Shown: positions 35,296 to 48,686 of the stretch, piece after piece | Layout of the letters: every line of letters starts with the position of its first letter | Position numbering within the stretch: position 1 is the stretch's first letter | Source of the DNA: Cercis canadensis | Lineage: Eukaryota; Streptophyta; Magnoliopsida; Fabales; Fabaceae | DNA: 64,000 nt | Direction of reading: 5' to 3' | NCBI GenBank assembly: GCA_003255065.1 | Contig: QAOA01006734.1 | Span: forward strand, 647,759-711,758 | Translations under genes and position numbers: made by a program | Notes under the pieces: model-generated | What the model saw: the letters and a program-made list of their open reading frames with translations, nothing else | What the model was told of the DNA's origin: nothing | Database searches by the model: none

Positions 35296-35507
35296 GACAA
35301 GATCGGACGTGCCGTGGGCCCCACGGCGCGTCCATTGAGAATGCGCCGGCGGGCCCACGGCGCGTCTGTGGGACCCGCCTCTGACGCGTGTGTTTTTTTT
35401 TTTTAATTTTAAATTTTTTTTAGACTACATTATTTAGGTAAAATTGTTTCTGACTACATTAGTTAGGGAAATAAGTTTGCAAAGTACATTAATTTGGTGA
35501 AAGTGCC
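35296..35507 (-). repeat. right terminal inverted repeat of the MULE
   Basis: Inverted copy of 28241-28452, ending GGTGAAAGTGCC at 35507, and immediately followed by the second CCAGCAGCG at 35508-35516. Confidence 0.95.
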
Positions 35508-35894
35508 CCAGCAGCGGCATCGAGAGACTCATCCAACTCATGTCCATAATAGAGATAGGAAATTATATAACATAAATAAACAAACAAGCGTTGTGGCGGT
35601 ATCGACACTGTCGCTAGTAACAGAGAGGTGCGATGGATTTATTGCCAAACTTCCACAAGCAATATGATGAAACATAATCTTGATAGCAGCAGCTTGGCAT
35701 GGGTTTTTTTTGTAGGTTTATAGGCATTGCCACTAATCTTAAAGTTAAGTTTATTGTTATAAAAAAATGGACTTAATTTTTGATGGAAATAAGGTATTTT
35801 GTAGCTCATTTGTGAAACAGACTCACAATGAGCTATTAATTTAATAAATTCTACTGATATTAAATACCATAGTTTTGGGGTATCATTAATAATT
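35508..35894. other. spacer between two mobile elements
   Basis: Begins with the right 9-bp target duplication. No gene was seen. Confidence 0.5.
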
Positions 35895-36443
35895 GGGTTA
35901 ATTACAATTTTGGTCCCCTATTTTAATCATTTGAACATTTTGGTCATCTTTCTTTAAAAATGAACTATTAAGTCCTTCTATATTCATAAAATGTACAAGT
36001 TTAGTCCATTTATCTTTAAGTCAAAAGTTTTAAGTTTATTTCAAGGTGTAAAATTCTCTGATTCATAATTCCACCGTTCATATTGAAGGGCTACATCTTG
36101 TGAACCTCTTCACTAAATTTGAGCTCGATCTAATGGTGAAACTCAGTCCAAAATATCAAAACTATAAGTTTCCATTTAACCAAAAATTTAGACTTATTCA
36201 CCGTTAGATCGAGCTGAAATTTAATGGAAAGATTCACAAGACGTAGCTCTTCAATCTGAACGGTGAGATTATGAATCAGATAACTTTACACCTTGAAATA
36301 AACCTAAGAATTTTGACTTAATGATAAATTGACTAAACTTGTACATTTTATGAATATAGAGGGACTCAATAGTTCATTTTTAAAGAAAGAGGACCAAAAC
36401 ATTCAAGTGGTTAAAATAGGAGGACTAAAATTGCAATTAAGCC
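35895..36443. mobile_element. 549-bp foldback (long-inverted-repeat) MITE
   Basis: Two arms of about 270 bases are near-complete inverted copies. The left arm starts GGGTTAATTACAATTTTGGT, and the right arm, read in reverse, starts GGCTTAATTGCAATTTTAGT. Matching blocks continue inward (for example TAAAAATGAACTATT, CATAAAATGTACAAGTTTAG, GGTTTATTTCAAGGTGTAAA, GCTCGATCTAA). The flanks are TTAATAATT (35886-35894) and TTAATAATA (36444-36452), a 9-bp target duplication with one mismatch that points to the Mutator superfamily. It has no coding capacity. Confidence 0.9.
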
Positions 36444-36452
36444 TTAATAATA

Positions 36453-37380
36453 TTCGAAACATTCTTAAGATATATTAATTGGTCTTTGTGTCTCATGTAT
36501 TGAGGGAGGTAAACCAAATAGTATATTTTATGGCTAAATTAGGAGCAAGAGGGCATGAAGGCTAAGAAGTCTATGAGAACTCACCTGGAGACATCTCTTT
36601 GACACTTTTAGCAGATGAATTAGGTGTAGCTTTTCCTAAATTGTAGTATTTTTGTTTTTTCTCTTTTGTAACCAAAGAAAATAAAGTGTTGTGGCATAAC
36701 TTATGTGAAGAGTTAGAATCTTGTTTTTAATTAAAAGTTTTGTTTGGTAAATAACTTTTTTTAAAGAAATTTTTTTAGTGATTAGGAATTAGTTGAGTAG
36801 CATTTTTTTTTAATTTAATTGGACATTCAATGTAATCTTTCGGGCGAGTCTATGTTTATCTCTTTCGTGGGATTTCATATATATTTTTAGGTGTCATGTA
36901 TAATAGTATTAAAATAATCTATTTTTCCTACTATTCTCACAGATTAAAAAAAAAAAAAAAACACATTGTAGCAGCTCTTATTATTTGCTTGAAGGTTGAA
37001 TTCAAATTCTTCTTATAACTATTTAGTCAGGTTAAACCTACTTGAAAGAGTATAAATCTCGTGTTCACTAGTTTATAAAGTATCAACCATAAGATATATA
37101 TTTTTGCTACAATACATAGAAGTCCAACCGTTGACTAAGAAATAGAACAAAAAGATGACGAGCGTCAACTTTAAAAAACATAAATAGTAATGGTGTACAA
37201 ATTAGGATTTTGATTCATATAAAAAAAATAATATTTAGTTCAATAGTATATTTATCATTTGAAAATATTAAAAAGCTAAAATTTATTAAAAAATGTATTT
37301 AATATATATTTTTTGAATGCAATAATTATTTCATTATCACGGGACATCATAAAAAATAAGAAAAAAGATACAATTGATTA
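36453..37380. other. intergenic, AT-rich
   Basis: No gene, RNA or further repeat could be supported. Confidence 0.45.
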
Positions 37381-37593
37381 AGGAGATTTTTTAGATACTT
37401 TTAGTATTTATATAGTATGTCATACTACATAGAAATAACCAATGAATAAATGACATGTATACAAGTTAACTATTTTTAAGTTTGTTTAAAAAATTAAATA
37501 AATTATATTTTATATCTAATAAAATATGAAAATTATGTATGATTGTCACGTCAGTGTAATATGACATACACATATAGTATCATAGAATCTCCG
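37381..37593. mobile_element. MITE copy 2 of the local family, with 8-bp target duplication
   Basis: 213 bp. It starts AGGAGATTTTTTAGATACTT and ends TATCATAGAATCTCCG; the ends are imperfect inverted repeats. ATTGATTA flanks both sides (37373-37380 and 37594-37601). Eight bases fits hAT, or a nine-base Mutator duplication with an edge change. The body matches the element at 27575-27784 throughout. Confidence 0.88.
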
Positions 37594-37601
37594 ATTGATT
37601 A

Positions 37602-38610
37602 ATTATTTCTCAAGCAACAGTATTCTTAATTTATTTTTTTGAACGACTATGATATTTTCGGATTTATTTTTGTGCATTAAAACTATTTTTTTTATTGGGT
37701 GCATTGAAACTATTTTTAAGATGCATCCATACATCAATTTGATTTATTTAAAAAAAAAATCCCAAATTACTTAGTCCAAAATCCAACGTGAATCGACTTG
37801 GATGGATATATTCTCACATTATTTTTATACTTATTTAGTCAAAGAATTCATATCAATAAATATTATAGATTTGACAAATTTAGTATTTTTTTTAATTACA
37901 CATCTCAACAAATGTAAAAATTGTACATGTAACGACATAATAGTATCATTTTGAAATGGAAGATGTGACGTCAGAATGACCATCATCCAAATACATCGAA
38001 CATGGGCCAACATTCTGAAATGGAAGAATGAGGCGATGCATTTTCTTTCCCAACCTCCACTGGATGCTTTGAATATCAACTTGAGTACGTCTTTTCCTTG
38101 TTTTAATTATTATTTTTTATTATATGTTTAACTTTAATCACCTCATATTTTTCAAACTCTAAACTAATTAAATTCTCTTTGATTAGAAATTTATATTCCT
38201 ACTACAAATTTAAATCAATCAATAATGTTGACAATAATTGAATTAATAGTACTAAAAAAATAGAATTAATAATAAATGAGATTACTAAATTTTGTGTTTA
38301 AATTTAAAATCATATCAAAATAAAAAAAAGAAAATAGATAACGGTTGAAAAAATACAATAAAAGGGTTATAATAAACAAGAATGAGGTGGTTTAGATTGT
38401 TGGGTGGATTCAGTGGATTGTAATCTGAATTAATTATGTAAAATTTCATATCCAGTGTGGCCTGTGGGGCGCATGAAAAGGTAAGTGGGTAGGCCCAAAC
38501 TTCCTTTGTTGGAGAGACAATGGACCAACCAAATATTAAATCTCCTTATTGTAATGTAGTTTCCTAAAATTAGATTTGGTCCATTCTTTAACATTCAATG
38601 AATTTTATTT
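37602..38610. other. intergenic, AT-rich
   Basis: No gene was seen; distal upstream region of the ethylene receptor. Confidence 0.45.
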
Positions 38611-38616
38611 TATTTT

Positions 38617-39427
38617 TTTATAAATACCAAGGAACTGAAAATATTCTGTGACCTGCGTCCGAAAAAGAAGAGAAACAAGCAAGAATAATGGGCGCAGGGA
38701 AGACGCACGCGCGACTCATGTTTGAATTAGCTGAGTCCGAGTTGGCTTCTTGTCCGTGATGCTTTTGCTCGCTCCAACTCTGCACTTTACTCATCCTTCT
38801 TCTTCTGCTCTTGTTCATCAAACATGTCTCCGCCAACCAAAATGGGCGGCTCGGCTCTCATCACTCAAATCCAGCTCTGCAATTGATCTCTCTCTCCATT
38901 TCTTTGGCTTGGTAATCATAATTTTCTCGCCGCTATTGCTACTTTTTTCATTTCATACAATTTGTTCTTAGGATCTGTTTATAAGTGATTGCGGGAATTT
39001 TTCTCCCGTCTTTATAGTTAGCCTCATTTGTAAGAGAATCATTTGTCGGCTGCAATATTTGTCTTTGGAGGTTTGCCTCCACCGTTATAATATAGAGTGA
39101 TATTTTAGTTCTTGTACTCGTAGTAGTGGCAAATTATGTGATTTGGTCGTTTTCTGGATAATATCGTTGGTTGACAAATTCAATACTTGAAACTGAAGGC
39201 ATACAGATTTTGAAAGATAAAATTGATTTGGTCTCTGAACGAATATTTGGATATCTTGTGCTGATTGATGGGTTTCCTCTAATTTCAACCTATCATCTTT
39301 AAGTATAAATTACCTGTTAGTGGTTTGTTCAGGATCTTCTCTCTCTCTTTTGGTCTTGTTTATTAACTTACTTAAGATATACTTTTATGATGATTTCCTG
39401 TTGTAACCCTTCCCATTATATTGCCAG
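38617..39427 (+). promoter_or_regulatory. ERS1 core promoter, leader and leader intron
   Basis: A TATA-like TTTATAAATA lies at 38617-38626. A probable leader exon ends at a donor (GGCTTG/GTAATC) near 38910, and an acceptor (TTGCCAG) ends at 39427, 24 bases before the start. A leader intron is common in ethylene receptor genes of this type. The positions are inferred from motifs only. Confidence 0.5.
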
Positions 39428-39451
39428 ATTTATTGATACAATTGTTAGATG

Positions 39452-42400
39452 ATGGATTCCTGCGATTGCATTGACACACAATGGCCCCCGGATGAACTTC
39501 TTGTGAAATACCAGTATATCTCGGATGTGATGATTGCTCTTGCATATTTCTCAATTCCTGTGGAACTAATTTATTTTGTTCAGAAGTCTGCATTCTTCCC
39601 ATATAGATGGGTGCTTATGCAGTTTGGTGCTTTTATTGTTCTTTGCGGACTAACCCACTTCATAAACTTGTGGACATTCTCCATGCACTCTAAAACTGTT
39701 GCTGTGGTGATGACAATTGCCAAAGTGTCATGTGCTATTGTATCATGTGCAACTGCACTAATGCTCGTCCACATTATTCCTGATCTGTTGAGTGTCAAAA
39801 CTCGTGAACTGTTTCTTAAGAACAGAGCTGAAGAGCTTGACAGGGAGATGGGACTTATTCTTACCCAAGAAGAAACTGGAAGGCATGTTAGGATGTTGAC
39901 TCATGAAATTAGGAGCACTCTGGATAGGCATACCATTCTCAAGACTACACTTGTTGAGCTGGGTAGGACTTTAGGCCTGGAGGAATGTGCATTGTGGATG
40001 CCATCAAGAAGTGGTGTCAATCTGCAACTTTCCCATACTTTAAGCTACCATGTACAAGTTGGGTCTACTGTGCCAACAAACCTACCTATTGTCAATGAAG
40101 TTTTCAATAGTCCTCGAGCAATACGAATACCACACACCTGTCCACTGGCCAGGATTAGACCTCTTGTGGGAAGATACCTGCCACCTGAAGTTGTTGCTGT
40201 GCGGGTTCCTCTTTTACATCTCTCCAATTTTCAAATTAATGATTGGCCTGATCTTTCGGCAAAAAGCTTTGCAATCATGGTTCTGATCCTCCCTACTGAC
40301 AGTGCTAGAAAATGGAGAGACCATGAGTTGGAACTTGTAGATGTTGTTGCAGATCAGGTTCTTCTCAAATTTCCTCTCTCTTATCACCCGCTTTTTAATC
40401 TTGTGTTATTATTTCTTTTACTTGCATATTCTTTTCAAGTTTTCATAATCCCATATTACTTGATTGTAAGTTAGTTACTTAAACAGTCATTTTTATTGGA
40501 ATTTGGTAGGGCTCTTCTGATAATCACTGTTAAGTAGTTTTGTAGCGTTGGTATAAAAGGATTAGGAACTTGGCTATCAACCACTGGCCCTTGCTTGCAA
40601 TGATAACAAGCTGGGTTTATTATATGCTTATTTCTCAAAGTTAAATCTCATTTTGAGAGGGGTAAGGAAGAAGGCAAATCAAAATTGGTAAATTAGAGGA
40701 GGGATTGGGGCACGGGGAACCCTAATTTGTAGAGTGGAAAAGGTGAAATCAAACACATTATAACATCCGAGAATATCTTCTTAGACAGGACATTTAGTTA
40801 ATCATTTGCTGATCTTTCTTTTGCCTAAATTAATGTAATTCATGCATATGTGACTGAACTTAAAATCTTTTATCTGCTGTTAAGTATATTTCTTCCTGTT
40901 TCAAATAACAACAAATTAACTGTATGAACTTTTTTCGTTATTCAGTTTCAAGATTCTTTGAATGACCATGTTAAATTACTTGTGTCAGGCGCTGGAATTT
41001 GCTTGTGACTTTATATTAATTCTGCTGTCGCTATTTCAAAATTTGACTAACACTCTTTGACCCCTTCATTTGTGTGTGGGGACCTCAAATGTGGGGGAGA
41101 CAGGGTGTAACATAAAATTGTTATATAGAACGTTTCAAAGTGCATTGTTAGGATTATGATCTCACGTGTTTTGCTGGATAAAGTTGGTCATTCGGTTAAT
41201 TGAGTTTCGTTCTAAAGATATTCTTACTTTTACTGTTTTCTGCAATTCCTCCCTTAATAATCCCTCCTTGCTCCCCCTCCTTCTCTTTCTCATCTGGCCT
41301 TTGTTCCTATTTTCTGATGTGGTCATGTGAAAGACTCAGGAAGCTATTCCTCTACATGCTGAATTTATTTTTAGTTTCTGAACAGGTAGCAGTGGCTCTT
41401 TCACATGCTGCTATTCTGGAGGAATCCATGCGAGCCCGTGATCAGCTCATGGATCAGAATGTTGCTTTAGATTTAGCTCGACGAGAGGCGGAGGTAGCAA
41501 TCCATGCTCGCAATGATTTCCTTGCTGTCATGAATCATGAAATGAGGACACCAATGCATGCAATTATCGCATTGTCATCACTTCTTTTGGAGACTGAACT
41601 GACTCCAGAACAGAGGGTTATGATAGAGACTGTATTAAAGAGCAGCAACGTTTTAGCAACACTTATTAATGATGTCCTAGATCTTTCTAGACTGGAAGAT
41701 GGTAGCCTTGAATTAGAAATGGGAAAATTAAACCTTCATGGGCTTCTGGGAGAGGTAATTGCCATAGATTTTCTGCTTCAATGTTTTTCGAAACTGTAGT
41801 AACTATTTTTCACCTTGAATGGAACTTACATATTGTGTTCATATCTTTCTGTCTTAAATGTAGGTGATTAATCTGATCAAGCCTATAGCATCTGTGAAGA
41901 AGTTACCTATGAATTTAGTTCTGGCTCCTGATCTACCAGTGTTTGCCATTGGTGACGAGAAACGGCTTATGCAAACTCTTCTAAATGTTGTGGGTAATGC
42001 GGTCAAATTCACTAAGGAGGGCTATGTTTCTATAAGAGCATCTGTTGCAAAACCAGAATCTTTACAGGATTGGCGACCTCCCGAGTTTTGTCCAGCATCA
42101 AGTGATGGGCATTTCTACATACGAGTACAGGTTAGGACTGAGCATCTGAATTTTTGTGCATTAATTAATTGTCTTAATTTTTGTGCATACTGAGTTCTGG
42201 TACATCTGGATTGATGTTTTAACCTGATACTAATATGATCTAATGCTTTGGATATATGGATAAGTAAGTCATATCGGACATCTATCTTAGCATCCATGCC
42301 TAGATGCCAAGGCATAAACCAGTAGATATCTGCGTATTTTGTTTTTGTTAATGTTACTGCATCCCATCTCCTCTGTAATTGACCCCAGCCTCACTGTTTG

Positions 42401-42992
42401 GGCAGGTTAAGGATTCCGGATGTGGCATTCTGCCGCAAGACATTCCACTTCTTTTCATCAAATTTGCTCAGTCTCGTAGTGGACCAGCTCGAACTAGCAG
42501 TGGTGCAGGGCTTGGGTTGGCCATATGTAAAAGGTAGGAATATAATGTCTGCTATCCTTCTTTAAAAGTGCTTTTAGTATGCAAAAGAGGTTGAAATAGA
42601 GTTCTCACCATTGAGTAACCTCTAGAAACATTTTATTCTAATGTTGATCACCTAGTTAGACATCATTCCTGCAGCCATCCTAAGGGGCTGCGGCTGTTTT
42701 CATTTTTATTCACATGCATTAAGTTTTTGACTCAGCGTCTTTTAATTGAATCAGATTTGTAAATCTCATGGGAGGTCACATTTGGATTGAGAGCGAGGGC
42801 CTTGATAAAGGAACAACAACTACATTTATTGTGAAACTTGGGATTTGTGGCAATCCAGATTCCTCAGGGCCCAAAGCTGTCAACAGAGGTCAAGCGTATA
42901 GTGGAAGTGGAGACCTCACTGGCTTTAAACCCTTTGCCAAAGATAATGATGAGCTAGCTTTTTCTAAAAGACGTTATCAAAGAAGTCTTTAA
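39452..42992 (+). CDS. ERS1: Ethylene receptor, ERS1 type (subfamily I, no receiver domain)
   Basis: Exons are at 39452-40357, 41386-41754, 41864-42130, 42406-42533 and 42755-42992, giving 635 aa. Another ATG lies one codon upstream (39449). I chose 39452 because it gives MDSCDCID with Cys4/Cys6 dimer cysteines, Cys65 and His69 of the copper/ethylene site (IVLCGLTHF) and phospho-His353 ([10 protein letters not shown]), the same numbers as ETR1. Three membrane helices are followed by a GAF domain (about 158-300), then HisKA and ATPase domains with N box (NVVGNAVKF), G1 (DSGCGI), F (LFIKFAQ) and G2 (GAGLGLAIC). The protein ends after YQRSL with no receiver domain, normal for ERS1. It acts in the ER membrane and represses ethylene signalling through CTR1. 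It looks intact. Confidence 0.96.
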
Positions 42993-44586
42993 AACCTAAA
43001 ACCCAAAATGGTACCTGTCGATCATAGTTGCCTGGACATAATTTTACTTTCATTCTGCAAATGAGATTGTATAATTTGCAGCTTGCAGCAATAGAATAGG
43101 AATTCTATTCTATGTTGGGCATTTTTAGTCGATCTTCCGTGAAACTCTGCCATATAAAGTAGCATGTGTAGATTGCTCAGTTTGAGAGATCATCCATTGT
43201 TGTTCATTAGCGCTTATGAAAATGGCACATAAACAATAACAACCCTGTCCCATCACCATGAATGTCACTTGCTACCTAGTTCATCTTTGTCAGGCTGCTC
43301 TCTCACTCTGCCTGATTTTTTTTTTTTTTTCTTTTTCTTTTTGGCCCTCCAATATCTGTACTGAGATTTGGCTACCCAATCCTTTGTATTGATTACAATT
43401 ATTTGTATAGCTGTTTCTTACAAAAATTCGAATTTTAATTTGTCATTTAGATTTTACAAGTGTTTTCAGTACAAAATAATTCCTTACGCTACATATTTAA
43501 TTGAAGTTGTTTCCTCGAGGTCTAAAAATAAGTTATTTCCTTGAGAAACAATTTGTATAGAATTACTTTTCAGAAAAATAGAAAACATTTGTTTATTCTG
43601 AAATTAGAAAGAGGAAGTCATCTTAAATGGAATGTAATTATAATCATATTTACCAATTCTTGGAATAAAAATAAAAAAAGTATTCTTTACTCCGAGGTTC
43701 CAGCATTCTGTATCTGGGTTAGACTGAATACTTGATTGGTACATATTCTCGTTTCCATTTAAACATTCTAAAACGATGTATCAATGTTAAGAATTTGGAT
43801 TCTTCATACCTATTTCGGTTTCTCCCTCGGGATTAGGATAGTTCTACCTAAATGAAGGTTAAGCTAAAATCTTCGATCATAAAATCATAATCTTCTATTC
43901 TTGTTTTTACTTGAACTTCAAAGCATCAAATCAAATACGTCTCAACATTATGATTATGCACTATTCAACAAGAGTTTTTATTATTCGGAAATTACCCATA
44001 AGCAAAAGAAAAAACAGAGTAAAATCTAGGGGAAGCTATAGGCTCTGCAAACAATGCATAATTTACGCTTTAACTGTTCTCTTTACCTAATTCTCTATCT
44101 CCAGATAAGAACTCAACCACAAGTCCTCGGAAGCATTCTACAACTTCATCTCCATCTCGAGAAACCAAAAAAGGCAGCAATAACTTTTTTATCTCAGGAT
44201 CTATCCTATAAACCTAAACATCTTCAGCATATACATTTTCATTTTATTTAATAGTACTAGATAGCGAAAATTGTATACAACAAACAAGTCATGATAACCT
44301 TTGGTTTAACGGAGAGCAAAGTCATTTTATATCGTGAGATCAGTAGGAGAATCATTATAAAAAGGATAAGACGGTAGTTTTAGCAATTCGCTTCATATCA
44401 AAAACATCACAATCGATAAATAAAAATATAATCAACAAGATAAAAGTGTGCAAAATGATAATCTCTTATACTTAGAATAAGAACTAACACAGTCTAGACC
44501 AACGAAAAAGAAACTCGTCAAAACTACTTTAGCACAGTAACTGAAGATTTCTGCACTGCTAAAGATCCAACAACATTCAACTTTCC
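42993..44586. other. intergenic between convergent ERS1 and eL19 genes
   Basis: The 3' UTRs of both genes presumably lie here. A T-run (43317-43330) and AT-rich DNA are seen, with no further gene. Confidence 0.45.
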
Positions 44587-46443
<1,857 letters not shown>

Positions 46444-46509
46444 CTTCCCTCGCTTTCTTCCTCTCTGGTAGCTGCTATCGTAGAGGATGGGAATTGTGGA
46501 AGGGAAGCT

Positions 46510-46594
46510 CTATATAGTACCCCCAACATTATCGTTAACCCTAGGGTTTGGGGTTCTCTGTTGGGCCTTGCTTTTTCTCTCACCGGATGGGCTT
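46510..46594 (-). promoter_or_regulatory. eL19 promoter: TATA, telo-box, site II
   Basis: CTATATAG (46510-46517) is a TATA candidate about 70 bases before the ATG. AACCCTAGGGTTT (46537-46549) is a double telo-box. TTGGGCC (46561-46567) and ATGGGCTT (46587-46594) are site II motifs. This telo-box plus site II pairing is the known signature of plant ribosomal protein promoters. Confidence 0.7.
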
Positions 46595-47701
46595 CTGTCT
46601 TTTTCATTTTGTTGCCAAAACATATACAAGTTAATAGCCCAAACCCAAAAAAGCTAGAGCAGACGAAACAAGCTCGGATATCCGTTAAGCGTATGACCTT
46701 ACCCCATAACCGCGTAACCCAATATTCCAAAAAAAAATTGTGTATGCATTAAATTATTTATATTAATTTATTATAACAAAAATTTTATGATATTACATGA
46801 ATATATTACGTTGACGTGACAAACATATATAATTTTTATTAAAAAATAACTCATTTAATACAATATTCTCTCTCTTTATATTTTACATGATGATATTGAA
46901 ACTTAATTTTACTTAAATAGGTCATTATAAGAGGTGGTTTAATGACTTACAATAACTTCTCAATTTAACTTTTTCCCTTCGACATCCTTTTTTTTGTCCT
47001 TTATTTTTAAAAATTTAGTTATTTAAATATTCTGGATAAGTTAGGAATGGGTCAAATATTGCCAAGTGGTTGACCACATGACGAGTTGGGATTGAAATTG
47101 TACAACAACTGTTTTTTTATTTTTCTAAGAAAAAATAGAATAGACCACAATTTGAGTGATTAAATTATATTTCAAATATCAGTTTAATCTTTACAATTAA
47201 AAAATTATTAAGCAAGCGTACCAGTACCACGCCTATTTGATTTATGTCTCCTCTGGACCTAGCTAGCATGGCCACATAGGCCTTCCTTATGCTCCACAAT
47301 CACAACCACAACCACAAGTGATCCAGTCCAGTCCAATGAATTAAGGATTCCAGAAGAACCCCGTACGCGCTAGTTTTGTCAAGAATATGTGATAACTCAG
47401 AGCATCGTCTAAGTGAAGTGACCCATCAATCAATTATTCAATTTATCTAGATAATTACTTAAGAACTACCCAGCTTTTGGACCTTGGTTACGTAAATTAA
47501 AATTAAGTATATAATATTTTCTGTTTGTTTTATTAAGCCTTAATTGATAAAGATCATTTAACTTGTTAATTATATACCACTTGTGATGGCATTTTGTTGA
47601 ACAGGCAAATTAAATTATATACGCTCTTTTACTTTTTTACTATACTATTAAGTATTGAGCAGGTGAGACAGGCATCGTGGTAAGTGGCAACATTTGAAAC
47701 A
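46595..47701. other. intergenic; includes an inverted MITE-end fragment
   Basis: No gene was seen. Bases about 46780-46842, read on the minus strand, resemble the fragment at 17729-17786 and the right end of the local MITE family (GTCACGTCAACG, GTAATATCATAAAATTT). Confidence 0.45.
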
Positions 47702-47790
47702 ACTTGGTCCACGTTGTGATGCGTTGCGTACTACTTACATGAAATAACTCGGTCCATGTTGTGATGCGTTGCGTACTACTTACATGAAGA
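47702..47790 (+). repeat. 45-bp tandem repeat, two copies
   Basis: Copies at 47702-47746 and 47747-47790 share GTTGTGATGCGTTGCGTACT and ACTTACATGAA, with only a few differences. The cause is unknown; there is no coding content. Confidence 0.9.
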
Positions 47791-48686
47791 CCCGAAACAA
47801 ACATTGTACTACATGTTGATAAAGAGGTACGTTCGTAAATGTTGCAGCTGGCATGGGTTCATCTTATTGGCATTAGTACAAAGCTCAAGTACAAGTTTTG
47901 TGAGCCCAAACCACAGGCGCCCACGGTGCGCTGCTTTTGTTATTTCCGAGGAAAGCAAAGTTAATCGGCGACGCAAAACCAGCAGCGCTACTGGATTTCC
48001 TTTGCTTGCATTTCCCGCATCCAACAAAAATAATCGATGGCGATGGGTCCCACTTAATTACTTGTAAAATTCTATTCATCTTCTCTCTTTCTTCCCGGGT
48101 TAGGGTTAAGGTTAAGCAGACGCATCAAACTAGAGGATTATGAATTTAATATTTTAAATTCTGGAACGGGAGTAAATAATTTGAACCAGTAGCTTCATTT
48201 AGATGATATGAACGATTATCATGTAATGTTAATATTCAGCAACATATAAACTATGATGTAAATTTCTTCAATTAATAAGAAGGAAATGTTTATAGTCAAC
48301 ATTTTTCCTCTTGCAAACAACTTAAGTTCGATTTAACACCCTGTTCGTTTAATTTTTGGGTCGGCTTTCCATATGCGAATTCGCGGCCGAGTCGGAGACG
48401 ATGTGATCAACTCATCCAAAACCATTTAAACAAATTTTGATTTTTCACAAGTTAATTGTAATTGGAAACTCGAACATAAGTCTATTTGGGAAAAATTACA
48501 AATCAACAACCAGATTAGGTTCTTTCAATTTATATCTACCAACAAATTGAAGACCCTAAAACTAAAAATAAACGAGAGCTTAAACTCAAGTCACCAATTC
48601 TTCCCAATTTACATACCCACTCAACCCAACCAACAAAAGGGGGAAAAAGAGAAAGTTCAGTTTTCTGCAATGGGAATGGGACACAT
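47791..48686. other. intergenic
   Basis: No gene could be supported. Overlapping ORFs on both strands at 47804-48143 have no recognisable domain. A short TTAGGGTTAAGGTTAAG stretch lies near 48100. The last part is the 3' flank of the ERF gene. Confidence 0.4.

Larger units (their letters stand above)
28241..35507. mobile_element. complete Mutator-like element (MULE), 7,267 bp, with transposase and plant mobile domain genes
   Basis: The element is bounded by perfect 9-bp target duplications and by long terminal inverted repeats (28241-28452 and 35296-35507) that begin GGCACTTTCACCAAATTAAT. Inside are two convergent multi-exon genes with open reading frames: a MULE transposase on plus (29228-32017) and a plant mobile domain protein on minus (32233-34945). 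They are separated by 215 bases. Known family facts: MuDR of maize has about 215-bp inverted repeats and convergent mudrA and mudrB. Here the second position holds a plant mobile domain gene. Identical target duplications, near-identical inverted repeats and undamaged frames suggest a recent insertion and possible autonomy; that is an inference. Confidence 0.95.

Noticed and set aside
28190-35560. Host gene interrupted by the MULE
   Set aside because: Removing the element and one target duplication leaves only a short minus-strand frame of about 43 codons with no recognisable content.
39452-42992. Ethylene receptor truncated because no receiver domain
   Set aside because: ERS1-type receptors naturally lack the receiver, and the tail ending YQRSL is the normal C-terminus.
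48095-48120. Interstitial telomere repeat
   Set aside because: Only about two imperfect TTAGGG-like units, too short to call.
47804-48143. Several overlapping ORFs on both strands
   Set aside because: Both strands are open only because of local composition; none has a conserved feature.
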